Source of the DNA: Prevotellaceae bacterium
GTDB lineage: Bacteria; Bacteroidota; Bacteroidia; Bacteroidales; UBA932
DNA length: 19,168 bases
Direction: 5' to 3'
Assembly (NCBI GenBank): GCA_031257655.1
Contig: JAIROF010000227.1
Location: 1-19,168 of the forward strand
This document shows, piece by piece, positions 6,820 to 13,147 of the stretch. Both the position numbers and the translations under genes were made by a program. How positions within the stretch are numbered: position 1 is the first letter of the stretch; each line of letters starts with the position of its first letter. The notes beneath the pieces were generated by a model that was not told the origin of the DNA, did not search any database, and worked only from the letters and a program-made list of their open reading frames with translations.

Positions 6820-7161
6820 ATGAAAATATTTGATATGGTGGAAAAAATGAGCCTCTTTAACCGGCTGGTTGAGCAGCAGCGTACCGGCACGCCGGATATG
6901 CTTGCCGAGCGGCTCGGCATTAGCCGCAGCACCCTGTACAGCATTATAGACGAGCTCCGATCGTGGGGCGCCGACATAGGGTACTCGCGAGCAAACAGCA
7001 CCTTCTACTACAAAAACCACGTGTCGATAGATGTGCACCTGATTATAAAACACTTGGACGAAGTAGACGACGACGAGGCAAAAAAAATTTCCGGCGGCTG
7101 TAAAATTTTTCCTTCCGTGCTTTTTTTTGGACGGAACGAGCTTACCTTTGCACCCGAATAA
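6820..7161 (+). CDS. Small HTH transcriptional regulator of the peptide locus
   Basis: The 113-aa protein has a winged helix-turn-helix of the HTH_11/DeoR-like type. Helix 2 is about residues 25-32, the turn GIS is 33-35, the recognition helix 36-49 (RSTLYSIIDELRSW) and a wing lies near 51-65. The C-terminal tail (87-113) is repeated almost exactly in the partial gene at 1-72. No ligand-binding or phosphorylation domain follows, so it is a minimal DNA-binding protein. It sits 7 nt after the transporter stop in the same operon, and the peptide 2 gene starts 79 nt after it, with the peptide promoter inside its last codons. Control of the peptide genes and/or the exporter operon is inferred from this arrangement. 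Confidence 0.8.
   Translation: MKIFDMVEKMSLFNRLVEQQRTGTPDMLAERLGISRSTLYSIIDELRSWGADIGYSRANSTFYYKNHVSIDVHLIIKHLDEVDDDEAKKISGGCKIFPSVLFFGRNELTFAPE
7143..7150 (+). promoter_or_regulatory. -7 box (TACCTTTG) of peptide gene 2
   Basis: This is an exact match to TAnnTTTG at the position equivalent to 54-61, inside the HTH coding region. It has no good -33 element. It would allow the peptide to be made at a higher level than the exporter operon that also reads into it. Confidence 0.5.
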
Positions 7162-7195
7162 GCGCACCTGCAAGTACGCGCGTAGCAGGCGGCGC
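7162..7195 (+). promoter_or_regulatory. Conserved 5'-UTR hairpin before peptide gene 2
   Basis: This is the same sequence and fold as at 73-106: GCGC/GCGC and CCTGC/GCAGG stems with an inner TAC/GTA stem. In the operon transcript it lies between the HTH stop and the peptide start, so it could also act as an RNA processing or stability element that separates the two. Confidence 0.5.
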
Positions 7196-7240
7196 AAATT
7201 CAAAAAAAACATTTTTTTAATCTTCAATTTTTTATTTACT

Positions 7241-7393
7241 ATGAGAACATTAGATTTAAATGCCTACGGCGTTTATGAGATGAACGAAGTAGAGATGAGA
7301 GATGCTGATGGAGGAATTTGGTTTGCGGGATGGATTGACGTGATTTCATTGGGAATAGGCATCAGGTATTCTCCTGGTGTACTGTATGCTTAA
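7241..7393 (+). CDS. Double-glycine leader secreted peptide 2 (bacteriocin-like precursor)
   Basis: This encodes a 50-aa precursor. The 25-residue leader differs from that of peptide 1 only at residue 16 (Glu for Asp) and ends in Gly24-Gly25. Predicted cleavage leaves a 25-aa peptide starting IWFAGW, rich in aromatic and branched residues, with one Asp and one Arg and no Cys. It shares no similarity with mature peptide 1. It is short for a class II bacteriocin, so it could be a signal peptide or partner peptide; the function is not known. The ATG at 7241 follows an AT-rich leader without a Shine-Dalgarno site. It is the last gene of the exporter operon and is followed by a clear terminator at 7412-7443. 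Confidence 0.8.
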   Translation: MRTLDLNAYGVYEMNEVEMRDADGGIWFAGWIDVISLGIGIRYSPGVLYA

Positions 7394-7411
7394 TGCAAGC
7401 TTTACGGGAAT

Positions 7412-7443
7412 TGGCACGTGTACGGTCGGCGCGTGCCATTTTT
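7412..7443 (+). terminator. Intrinsic terminator of the exporter-peptide operon
   Basis: A 7-bp perfect stem, TGGCACG (7412-7418) with CGTGCCA (7432-7438), has a 13-nt loop and is followed by TTTTT (7439-7443). It lies 19 nt after the stop codon of peptide 2. Confidence 0.8.
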
Positions 7444-7469
7444 AATAAAACGCCACAGATTTTAACAAA

Positions 7470-7486
7470 ATGCTGTAGGACAGCAT
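7470..7486 (+). promoter_or_regulatory. Hairpin covering the start codon of the MutS-like gene
   Basis: ATGCTGT (7470-7476) and ACAGCAT (7480-7486) form a perfect 7-bp stem with a 3-nt loop. The last two bases are the AT of the MutS-like start codon at 7485. If formed in the mRNA it would hide the start and reduce translation. No strong promoter was found between the terminator and this gene. Confidence 0.45.
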
Positions 7487-9275
7487 GGTTAGCTACTATC
7501 AGAAAAACATAGATGCGTGTAGCCAATTGCTGCAAGTGCAGCATAGGCGTAGCGTGCGCTGCAGCTTGCTGAGGGGCGTTACATTCTTATGCGCCTTGCT
7601 CTCCGGGTATTTTGCCCTGAGAAATCAGGCATGGGCATGCTGGCTTAGCGTTGCATTTTTCACCGCAGCTTTCATCCTTTTGCTTAAATACTTCGATAGC
7701 ATTAGCAAAAAAACAAGCCACATCCAGGCGCTCAGGAAAGTTTACGAGCAGGAGCTGGCCGGCATTGTTCACCGGCAATACCCATGCGCCGATGGGGTAG
7801 AGCTTCGCGATCCAAATCATCCATACGCCAATGATTTGGACGTTTTTGCAGCGCATTCGCTGTTTCACTTGCTCAACCGCTGCCATACGCATAGCGGCTA
7901 CTCGTATTTGGCAGAGCAGCTACAGTCCTCACCCGGTAGCGCGGCAAACGTTTACTTGCGCCAAGAGGCTGTCAGAGAGCTGGCATCGAATGGCAAGGAT
8001 TTACTATTTAATATGTTTGCTTCACTTTCGGGAAGGAAAAAGCAGCAAGCGTCATCCGGTGAAGATATGCTTTTGTGGGTGCAGCAGCCCGACATACCGC
8101 TGCTTAGCTTTCCAAAAGCGCTGCTGCTGCTTACCCAAGTTGCGCCGTATCTTAACCTAATGCTTTTGGCTTTTGCAGTATATAGCCCTCCCTTTTACAT
8201 CGCCTTGCTTCTCTTTCTCGCTCCTCAGTGGGCTGTCCAGAGGCGCTACAGCAAGCGCGTTCAGCGCGCAAAAAGCAGGCTAAACGCTATCATTAACGAT
8301 GCCGCAGCGTTCGACATCTATGGCGATGCGCTTTCCGGAGTAGCATTTCGGTCATCGTGGCTGCAGCATATTCAGCAGCCCATAGCCGGATATAACCGGC
8401 TGATGCGCCAGCTCCATAAGATGCTGTCGGTTTTTGATATGAGCAACAGCTTTATGGGCGCCTTAATTAGCTCCTTTTACTTTGGCGACCTTAGGGTGGC
8501 CGTAAAATTGGAGAGGTGGAAAAAAACAAATCGGGATGCTTTGCCCAAGCTCATTGAGCACGTTTGCGAGTGGGAGCTGCTTACCAGCGTAGCCGTATTT
8601 GCGATGAACCACCCAACATTTGCGTTCCCGAAATTTTTTGAGGAAGATTCAAGCACCATTGTTGAGGCAAAAGCACTTGGGCATCCGCTTATTGCAGCCG
8701 AAAAAAGGGTGTGCAACGACATCGTCATCCGCAAAAACGATTTTTTCATTATCACGGGGGCAAATATGGCAGGCAAAAGCGCTTTTCTTCGCACGGTTGG
8801 GGTTAATCTCTTGCTGGCGCGCATTGGCGCTCCTGTTTGCGCGGCTTCTTTTCGGTGTTCGCCTGTGGAGCTGTTTACGAGCATGCGCACAACGGATAAC
8901 CTCAACGCTGAGGTATCCTACTTTTATGCCGAAGCTCTCCGCCTAAAAGAAATGCTGAATTTTATAGCCTCGGGAAAGCACGTTTTGCTGATGGTAGATG
9001 AGCTGTTTCGGGGCACCAACTCGGACGACAGGCTAAAAGCTTCCCTTTCGCTCATACGAAAGCTGTTGTGCTATAAAACAGCATCGGCGCTGATTGCCAC
9101 GCACGATTTTGAGCTAGCTACTTTAGAGGAGGAATATCCGGGGGCGGTCAAAAACTACTGCTTTGAATGCTTTAACCACGACGACAAAATTCTGTTCGAC
9201 TACCGGTTGAGGCGAGGCGTCTCCTGCTCATCCAACGCCTACCTGCTGCTGCAAAAAATGGGCATTGTTGAATGA
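7485..9275 (+). CDS. Membrane-anchored MutS-like ATPase (MutS domain V)
   Basis: The 596-aa protein has a C-terminal MutS-type ATPase: Walker A GANMAGKS (425-432), the TTDNLNAEVSYF region (469-480), Walker B LLMVDE (501-506) followed by LFRGTNSDD, and ATHD (538-541). The N-terminal half has predicted membrane segments near 29-45, 50-68 and 215-247. The mismatch-recognition domain of classical MutS is absent, so it is not a standard repair protein. Such MutS-related membrane proteins are known in Bacteroidota, but I know of no established role. It lies between the peptide operon terminator and the second MITE-like repeat, in the same direction but probably a separate unit. A link to peptide export is possible but not shown. 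Confidence 0.85.
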   Translation: MVSYYQKNIDACSQLLQVQHRRSVRCSLLRGVTFLCALLSGYFALRNQAWACWLSVAFFTAAFILLLKYFDSISKKTSHIQALRKVYEQELAGIVHRQYPCADGVELRDPNHPYANDLDVFAAHSLFHLLNRCHTHSGYSYLAEQLQSSPGSAANVYLRQEAVRELASNGKDLLFNMFASLSGRKKQQASSGEDMLLWVQQPDIPLLSFPKALLLLTQVAPYLNLMLLAFAVYSPPFYIALLLFLAPQWAVQRRYSKRVQRAKSRLNAIINDAAAFDIYGDALSGVAFRSSWLQHIQQPIAGYNRLMRQLHKMLSVFDMSNSFMGALISSFYFGDLRVAVKLERWKKTNRDALPKLIEHVCEWELLTSVAVFAMNHPTFAFPKFFEEDSSTIVEAKALGHPLIAAEKRVCNDIVIRKNDFFIITGANMAGKSAFLRTVGVNLLLARIGAPVCAASFRCSPVELFTSMRTTDNLNAEVSYFYAEALRLKEMLNFIASGKHVLLMVDELFRGTNSDDRLKASLSLIRKLLCYKTASALIATHDFELATLEEEYPGAVKNYCFECFNHDDKILFDYRLRRGVSCSSNAYLLLQKMGIVE

Positions 9276-9311
9276 GCTTAAGGCGGTGAGCGAAAGTAAG
9301 GTGCTTCAGGA

Positions 9312-9427
9312 AACCTCCAAAAACCCCAAACGCTACGCCAGGCTCCACCGGCTACTGCGCTCATTTGCTTTCGTAAGCTCCGCTTTTGCCTCAGCCGAAA
9401 GCCTTGATTTTTGGGTTGTTAGAGGTT
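9312..9427. repeat. MITE-like palindromic repeat, copy B
   Basis: This is the same element as 2798-2913, in the same orientation. Its ends are the better preserved: the first 19 bp and the reverse complement of the last 19 bp agree at 16 positions. It lies between the MutS-like gene and the second secreted paralogue, and a promoter-like sequence (9404-9434) overlaps its right end. Confidence 0.6.
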
Positions 9428-9434
9428 ACCTTTA
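9404..9434 (+). promoter_or_regulatory. Possible promoter of the 9542-12862 operon, partly inside the repeat
   Basis: TTG at 9404-9406, a 20-nt spacer and TACCTTTA at 9427-9434 fit the Bacteroidota pattern with one mismatch in the -7 box. The -33 box lies in the MITE-like element and the -7 box at its right edge. The 5' leader to the start at 9542 would be about 100 nt. Another weak candidate -7, TATCTTTA, is at 9517-9524. Confidence 0.35.
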
Positions 9435-9541
9435 CCGATTTTGTGCTTCAAAATGAAAAGTATCCACTACTGTCAGGTGAAATAATTGTTAAAAAATTTG
9501 CATACTTCATTCCTTTTATCTTTAAACGTAATATTTTCACT

Positions 9542-10783
9542 ATGCGAAAATTTATCATTACCTTACTGATTTTGAGTTCGCTGCCGCTTTACGCCCAGGA
9601 AAAGCAGCAGCACGAGTACTCATTTTTGCTTGTGGACGCTCCGGCGCGGCTGTACACCATGCGGCAGAGCAACGAAAATTTCCTGAGCGCCTACCGCTTA
9701 GGGGTGCGCGCGCTGGGAAACGCTCTCCCCGACAGCCTGTACCTGTTCAAAAAAATTCCAACGGGAAATGTAATGGTGGCCATTGAGGCTTTATGCGAGC
9801 TTTTGCTATACCCCATTCCCCACGAGGAAGGGCACCGCAGCATCTTGACCGCCGAGGGGATAGGCTCCATCTCTGCGCCGTTCTACAACAAGTATGGCGC
9901 CGCCTACGTGAACGGGGTGAGGGATGCGGAGCTCAGAAATTTGCGCGACGCCAAGCTGCCCACCTACATCCGCCTGCACACTGCCGGCAACGAAGCCGAC
10001 TACGCCCTCGCCCTGCGCTCCAACGCCCTGCTAAGCTGGGACAGGGAAACGGCAGGAGTATTGTGGGTCGACCTCATGCTTAGAAAATTAAGCGTGATGC
10101 TCTACTATTTTAGCCGAGATGACTTCAGCCCGTCCGACGAGCCAGAGCTGGAGCGCGACATAGTAGGCCACGACGTGCTAAGCGCCATACGGCACCTCCA
10201 CCGGCCGGACATGGAGTTTCAGCGCTATACCGCCTACGGCGAGCTGACGGATGAGGAAAAGAAGTTTCACAACCGCGTTCGCTACCGGTCGCTGCTCAAC
10301 TTGCTCGACCCCACGCTGCTCCTAAAAACGGGCTTTACGCTCAAAAGCGGCCTGAAGTTCAACCTTGCCGGCGGCTACGGCATGGCGCCCTTTGGCGATT
10401 TCGTAGACGAGCACTTTTGGGTAAAGTGGGGCAAGCTCAACTCGCACGTTTACCTGCGCGAATTTCAAAACCGCAGCGCGTGGTTTCCGGCGGCAGGCGT
10501 GGAGTTTGCCAACATCCCGCTATCCAAGCATTGGATGGCCGACGCTACGCTGCACGGCTGGCAGCAGCCTAAGAATTTGGATTTTAACACCGCGCAGGGG
10601 CAGTGGGGCGGCGCAGCGGACGCCACGCTAAAGTTCAAGCTTTACTCCTCTGCCAAAAACGGCTTGGGCATCTCCCTAAACCTTGGCATAACCGCCAAAA
10701 CGCAGGGCTTCCTGCTCGAAGAGGTGGCGCTGGGAAAGCACGTAGGCGGGCGCTTCGGGATAAGCGTATGGCTGAATAAGTAA
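9542..10783 (+). CDS. Secreted protein with HExxH zinc-protease-like motif, paralogue of 1527-2765
   Basis: The protein has 413 residues, with a signal peptide ending near residue 18 (LPLYAQ). Residues 94-98 read HEEGH, a perfect HExxH zinc-binding signature in a hydrophobic helix (ELLLYPIPHEEGHRS). Glu151 in NEAD is a candidate third ligand of gluzincin type (inference). From about residue 270 the protein is beta-rich, suggesting an outer-membrane or surface domain. The start at 9542 (MRKFI) is chosen because it begins a clean signal peptide; the open frame runs further upstream into the repeat without protein-like sequence. It is followed after 14 nt by the 195-aa gene and then TolC, all in one operon. 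A metalloprotease acting in the periplasm or at the surface is a plausible role; I cannot name the family, and zinc binding is unproven. Confidence 0.82.
   Translation: MRKFIITLLILSSLPLYAQEKQQHEYSFLLVDAPARLYTMRQSNENFLSAYRLGVRALGNALPDSLYLFKKIPTGNVMVAIEALCELLLYPIPHEEGHRSILTAEGIGSISAPFYNKYGAAYVNGVRDAELRNLRDAKLPTYIRLHTAGNEADYALALRSNALLSWDRETAGVLWVDLMLRKLSVMLYYFSRDDFSPSDEPELERDIVGHDVLSAIRHLHRPDMEFQRYTAYGELTDEEKKFHNRVRYRSLLNLLDPTLLLKTGFTLKSGLKFNLAGGYGMAPFGDFVDEHFWVKWGKLNSHVYLREFQNRSAWFPAAGVEFANIPLSKHWMADATLHGWQQPKNLDFNTAQGQWGGAADATLKFKLYSSAKNGLGISLNLGITAKTQGFLLEEVALGKHVGGRFGISVWLNK
10671..10783 (+). repeat. 113-bp perfect repeat, copy 2 (3' end of the secreted paralogue)
   Basis: This is identical to 2653-2765 up to and including the stop codon, then unrelated. 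See copy 1. Confidence 0.85.
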
Positions 10784-10797
10784 TCAACTTGTAAATT

Positions 10798-11385
10798 ATG
10801 GAAAATAATCATCAATCGCGGCTGTGCATCGAGATTTCGTCGGTAAGCCAGGCCGCAGGGCGCGAAATAGCCCAAAAGCTATACGCTACCGATTTGTACG
10901 TTTACGTTGAGGTAGCAGGCAATCAGCTTATCTACCTTCCCGAAAACAACGAGCAATACCGGATAGACCCCGCAAAGGAGCAGCTGGTAAAGGTCGACCT
11001 GTCGGCGCAGGCGGCGCCGCTGCAAAAAGTCCGGCAGGCGGTAGGAGAGGTAGCGGTCGAAGAAAAATCGGCTGACACGCCGGGGCGCAGGCGCCTGCAT
11101 TTGGCCAACGCCAACCGAAGCATCGTAAGCTTCGACATGGATGTTGAGACGGCCGAAGTTGAAGGCGTTGAGCAAACCGCGCTCGGCAAGTTCGAGGAGC
11201 TTCAGGCATCCCTGCGGTTTGTGCTGATACCGCTAAAGGCAAATGAAATCGTGCTCTCCACAACGAGCGCCCTCCTGCTTGGCGGGCAAGCCCAGGAGAG
11301 CAGCAGCAAAGTGGTGGAAGTAAAAAAGCTGGAAAATGCGCAGCAATTCGACAAGTACCTGAGCTTTTCCATCGCAAATGGTTAG
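10798..11385 (+). CDS. Uncharacterised 195-aa protein between the protease-like gene and TolC
   Basis: I recognise no family. The product has no signal peptide or membrane segment and is therefore probably cytoplasmic. It has a beta-rich N-terminal part (about 8-65, with VYVEVAGNQLIYLP), a charged middle (80-105) and a C-terminal part with a hydrophobic stretch near 150-170. The stop overlaps the TolC start by 8 nt, so the two are co-translated. Position in an export operon makes an adaptor, regulator or self-protection role possible, but nothing in the sequence decides between them. Confidence 0.75.
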   Translation: MENNHQSRLCIEISSVSQAAGREIAQKLYATDLYVYVEVAGNQLIYLPENNEQYRIDPAKEQLVKVDLSAQAAPLQKVRQAVGEVAVEEKSADTPGRRRLHLANANRSIVSFDMDVETAEVEGVEQTALGKFEELQASLRFVLIPLKANEIVLSTTSALLLGGQAQESSSKVVEVKKLENAQQFDKYLSFSIANG

Positions 11386-12862
11386 CCCGTCATGCATGGC
11401 TCAGCGCTTAGCCGCATTTTTTTTTCGCAAAAGTGCGCGTGTGCAGGTTTCCTTCTCGCTCCGGAGAGGGGTTGCCGCTTTTTTTGCGCTCAGCCTTTCC
11501 GCAGGCGCGTCGTATGCGCAGCGCCCGTGGAGCCTTGCGGAGTGCATAGCCTACGCCCGGGAGCACAGCGTGAGCATCAAGCGGCAGGAGCTCGCGCTAC
11601 AGGAGGCAAAAATATCCTCGCGGCAAGCCATGTATGGCTATTTGCCCAGCGTGGGCGTTGGCGGAAGCGCCAATACCTCGCACGGAAGAATACTCGACCC
11701 GACCACGTACGAGTACATCGAAAACAAAACCAGCACCAGCGTTGACGCCTCCGCTACCCTGACGGTAGATTTGTTTGCCGGGTTTCGTCGGCTCCACAGC
11801 CAAAAGCTGGCGGAGCTGAACCTTCTCGCCACGCTTGCCGACCTGAAAAAAGCCCGGAATGACCTTTCGATCAACGTTACCGCCGCCTACCTGGAAGCTC
11901 TTTTTGCCGAAGAAAATGTTAAGCTTGCCGCGCACAAGAGCAAGACCCTAAAGCAGCAGGAGGCAAAAACGCTGCAAATGGTCAACGCCCGCACCAAAAC
12001 GCGGGGCGACCTGCTGCACGTACAGGCGCAGGTATCCGAAGCCGAAAGCGAAGCCAGCGCCGCGCAGGGGCAAAAGCAAAAAGCCTACCTCAGCCTGTGC
12101 CGGCTGCTTGAGGTGGAAAGCTACCGCGACTTCAGGGTAGCTATTCCCGACAGCATCGACCTCCCCACCGCCAACATTGAGCAAACCGCCGCCGCTGTAG
12201 CCGCAGCAGCGCAGCGCCTGCCCAACATAGCCGGCGCACAGCTCAGGGTTAGCATGGCCGAAAAGAGCGTTGCCGTTGCCCGGGCAGACCTCTACCCTAC
12301 GCTAAGCCTGTCCGGCGGCTACGGCACCACCTACTCGGATGCAAGAGAAAAAATGGCGCTGGATGAGCAGGATTTACCCATCATGAACGACCAAAATGAG
12401 CCAACCTACCGCAAATACCTGTTTGCCGACCAGGTTAAGGACAACGCCAATGCTCACATTTCCCTGAGCCTCAACATCCCTGTATTTAACGCATGGAAGA
12501 CAAGAAGCAACATCAGGCTCAGCAAGGTAGCGCTACGGCGCGCGGAGTACGACCTGCTCCTGGCGCAAAAGCAGCTTTTGCAAGAAGTGGAGCAGCTGAT
12601 CATCGAAGCAAGCGTTGCCCTGCAGCGCTACCAAGCGTCCCTGACAACGGTGCAGGCAAGCGAAGAGGCGTTTCGGTACATCGAGCACAAGCGCGACGTA
12701 AACATGGCTACCGCCGTTGACTACGACGTAGCGCTGGACAACCTCATAAAAGCGCAGTCAACGCTTATACAAACCAAGTACGAGTACATTTTCAAGTCAA
12801 AGGTCATTGATTTTTATTCGGGCAGGGAAATCGCCACCGGCTGCTTTGCCGAGCAGCAGTGA
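11378..12862 (+). CDS. TolC-family outer-membrane channel
   Basis: The 494-aa protein has a late hydrophobic signal segment (about 31-47, ending GASYAQ) and then the outer-membrane efflux repeat pattern: WSLAECIAYAREHS near the mature N-terminus, two long helical repeats and strands such as LSLSGGYG and ISLSLNIPVF. Family members form trimeric channel-tunnels across the outer membrane. It supplies the third part of the type I export route with the HlyD protein and the C39 ABC transporter, although it lies 4.5 kb from them. The ATG at 11378 overlaps the previous stop by 8 nt. A later in-frame ATG (11396) or GTG (11441) would give a more usual signal peptide, so the true start is uncertain. Confidence 0.9.
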   Translation: MVSPSCMAQRLAAFFFRKSARVQVSFSLRRGVAAFFALSLSAGASYAQRPWSLAECIAYAREHSVSIKRQELALQEAKISSRQAMYGYLPSVGVGGSANTSHGRILDPTTYEYIENKTSTSVDASATLTVDLFAGFRRLHSQKLAELNLLATLADLKKARNDLSINVTAAYLEALFAEENVKLAAHKSKTLKQQEAKTLQMVNARTKTRGDLLHVQAQVSEAESEASAAQGQKQKAYLSLCRLLEVESYRDFRVAIPDSIDLPTANIEQTAAAVAAAAQRLPNIAGAQLRVSMAEKSVAVARADLYPTLSLSGGYGTTYSDAREKMALDEQDLPIMNDQNEPTYRKYLFADQVKDNANAHISLSLNIPVFNAWKTRSNIRLSKVALRRAEYDLLLAQKQLLQEVEQLIIEASVALQRYQASLTTVQASEEAFRYIEHKRDVNMATAVDYDVALDNLIKAQSTLIQTKYEYIFKSKVIDFYSGREIATGCFAEQQ

Positions 12863-13147
12863 GGGTAAGAACAACGAAAAATGCAGCTTGCTGCCGGCAA
12901 AAAAATAGCATAGCCGCCGCATTTGCTGCTTGAAGCCACCCCTTTTTTGATGCAAGCAAGCAGCATACTGGGCTCGGCGTTGCGCCCAACAGCTGCGCGG
13001 ACATGAATTGTGGACATTGAGTAAGGAAGCTGAGCATAGCGGCTTTGACACAATCATCGACTCCGCTATTAGCTACCTGAGTGGTGGCTCGTAAGAAAAG
13101 CATCACTTACTACAACTTTGCTTCTACTACCATTTTAAAATTTTCTC
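12863..13147. other. Intergenic stretch between TolC and the DUF5686 gene
   Basis: I see no convincing gene. A frame without a start codon is open from 12951 to 13094 and ends in a short SGGS tail; it may be a relic or chance. Short palindromes (for example GCAGC/GCTGC near 12880) are weak. A partial -7-like CAACTTTG lies at 13113-13120, but no -33 element is in place, so the promoter of the next gene is not identified. Confidence 0.4.

Larger units (their letters stand above)
7090..7315 (+). repeat. 226-bp duplicated module, copy 2: HTH tail, gap and peptide leader
   Basis: This segment matches 1-226 without indels (offset 7089) with about nine differences by eye. It covers the last 23 codons of the HTH gene, the 79-nt gap and the 25-codon leader. 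Similarity stops at the codon after Gly-Gly, where the mature peptides begin and are unrelated. Copy 1 may continue to the left of the window. Confidence 0.9.

Noticed and set aside
9265..9456. 63-codon frame overlapping the end of the MutS-like gene
   Set aside because: It consists mostly of the dispersed repeat in another frame and shows no protein features.
12951..13094. 48-codon open stretch ending in a Gly-Gly-Ser tail, possibly another peptide leader
   Set aside because: It has no ATG start, no leader consensus and nothing after the Gly-Gly; a relic or chance is more likely.
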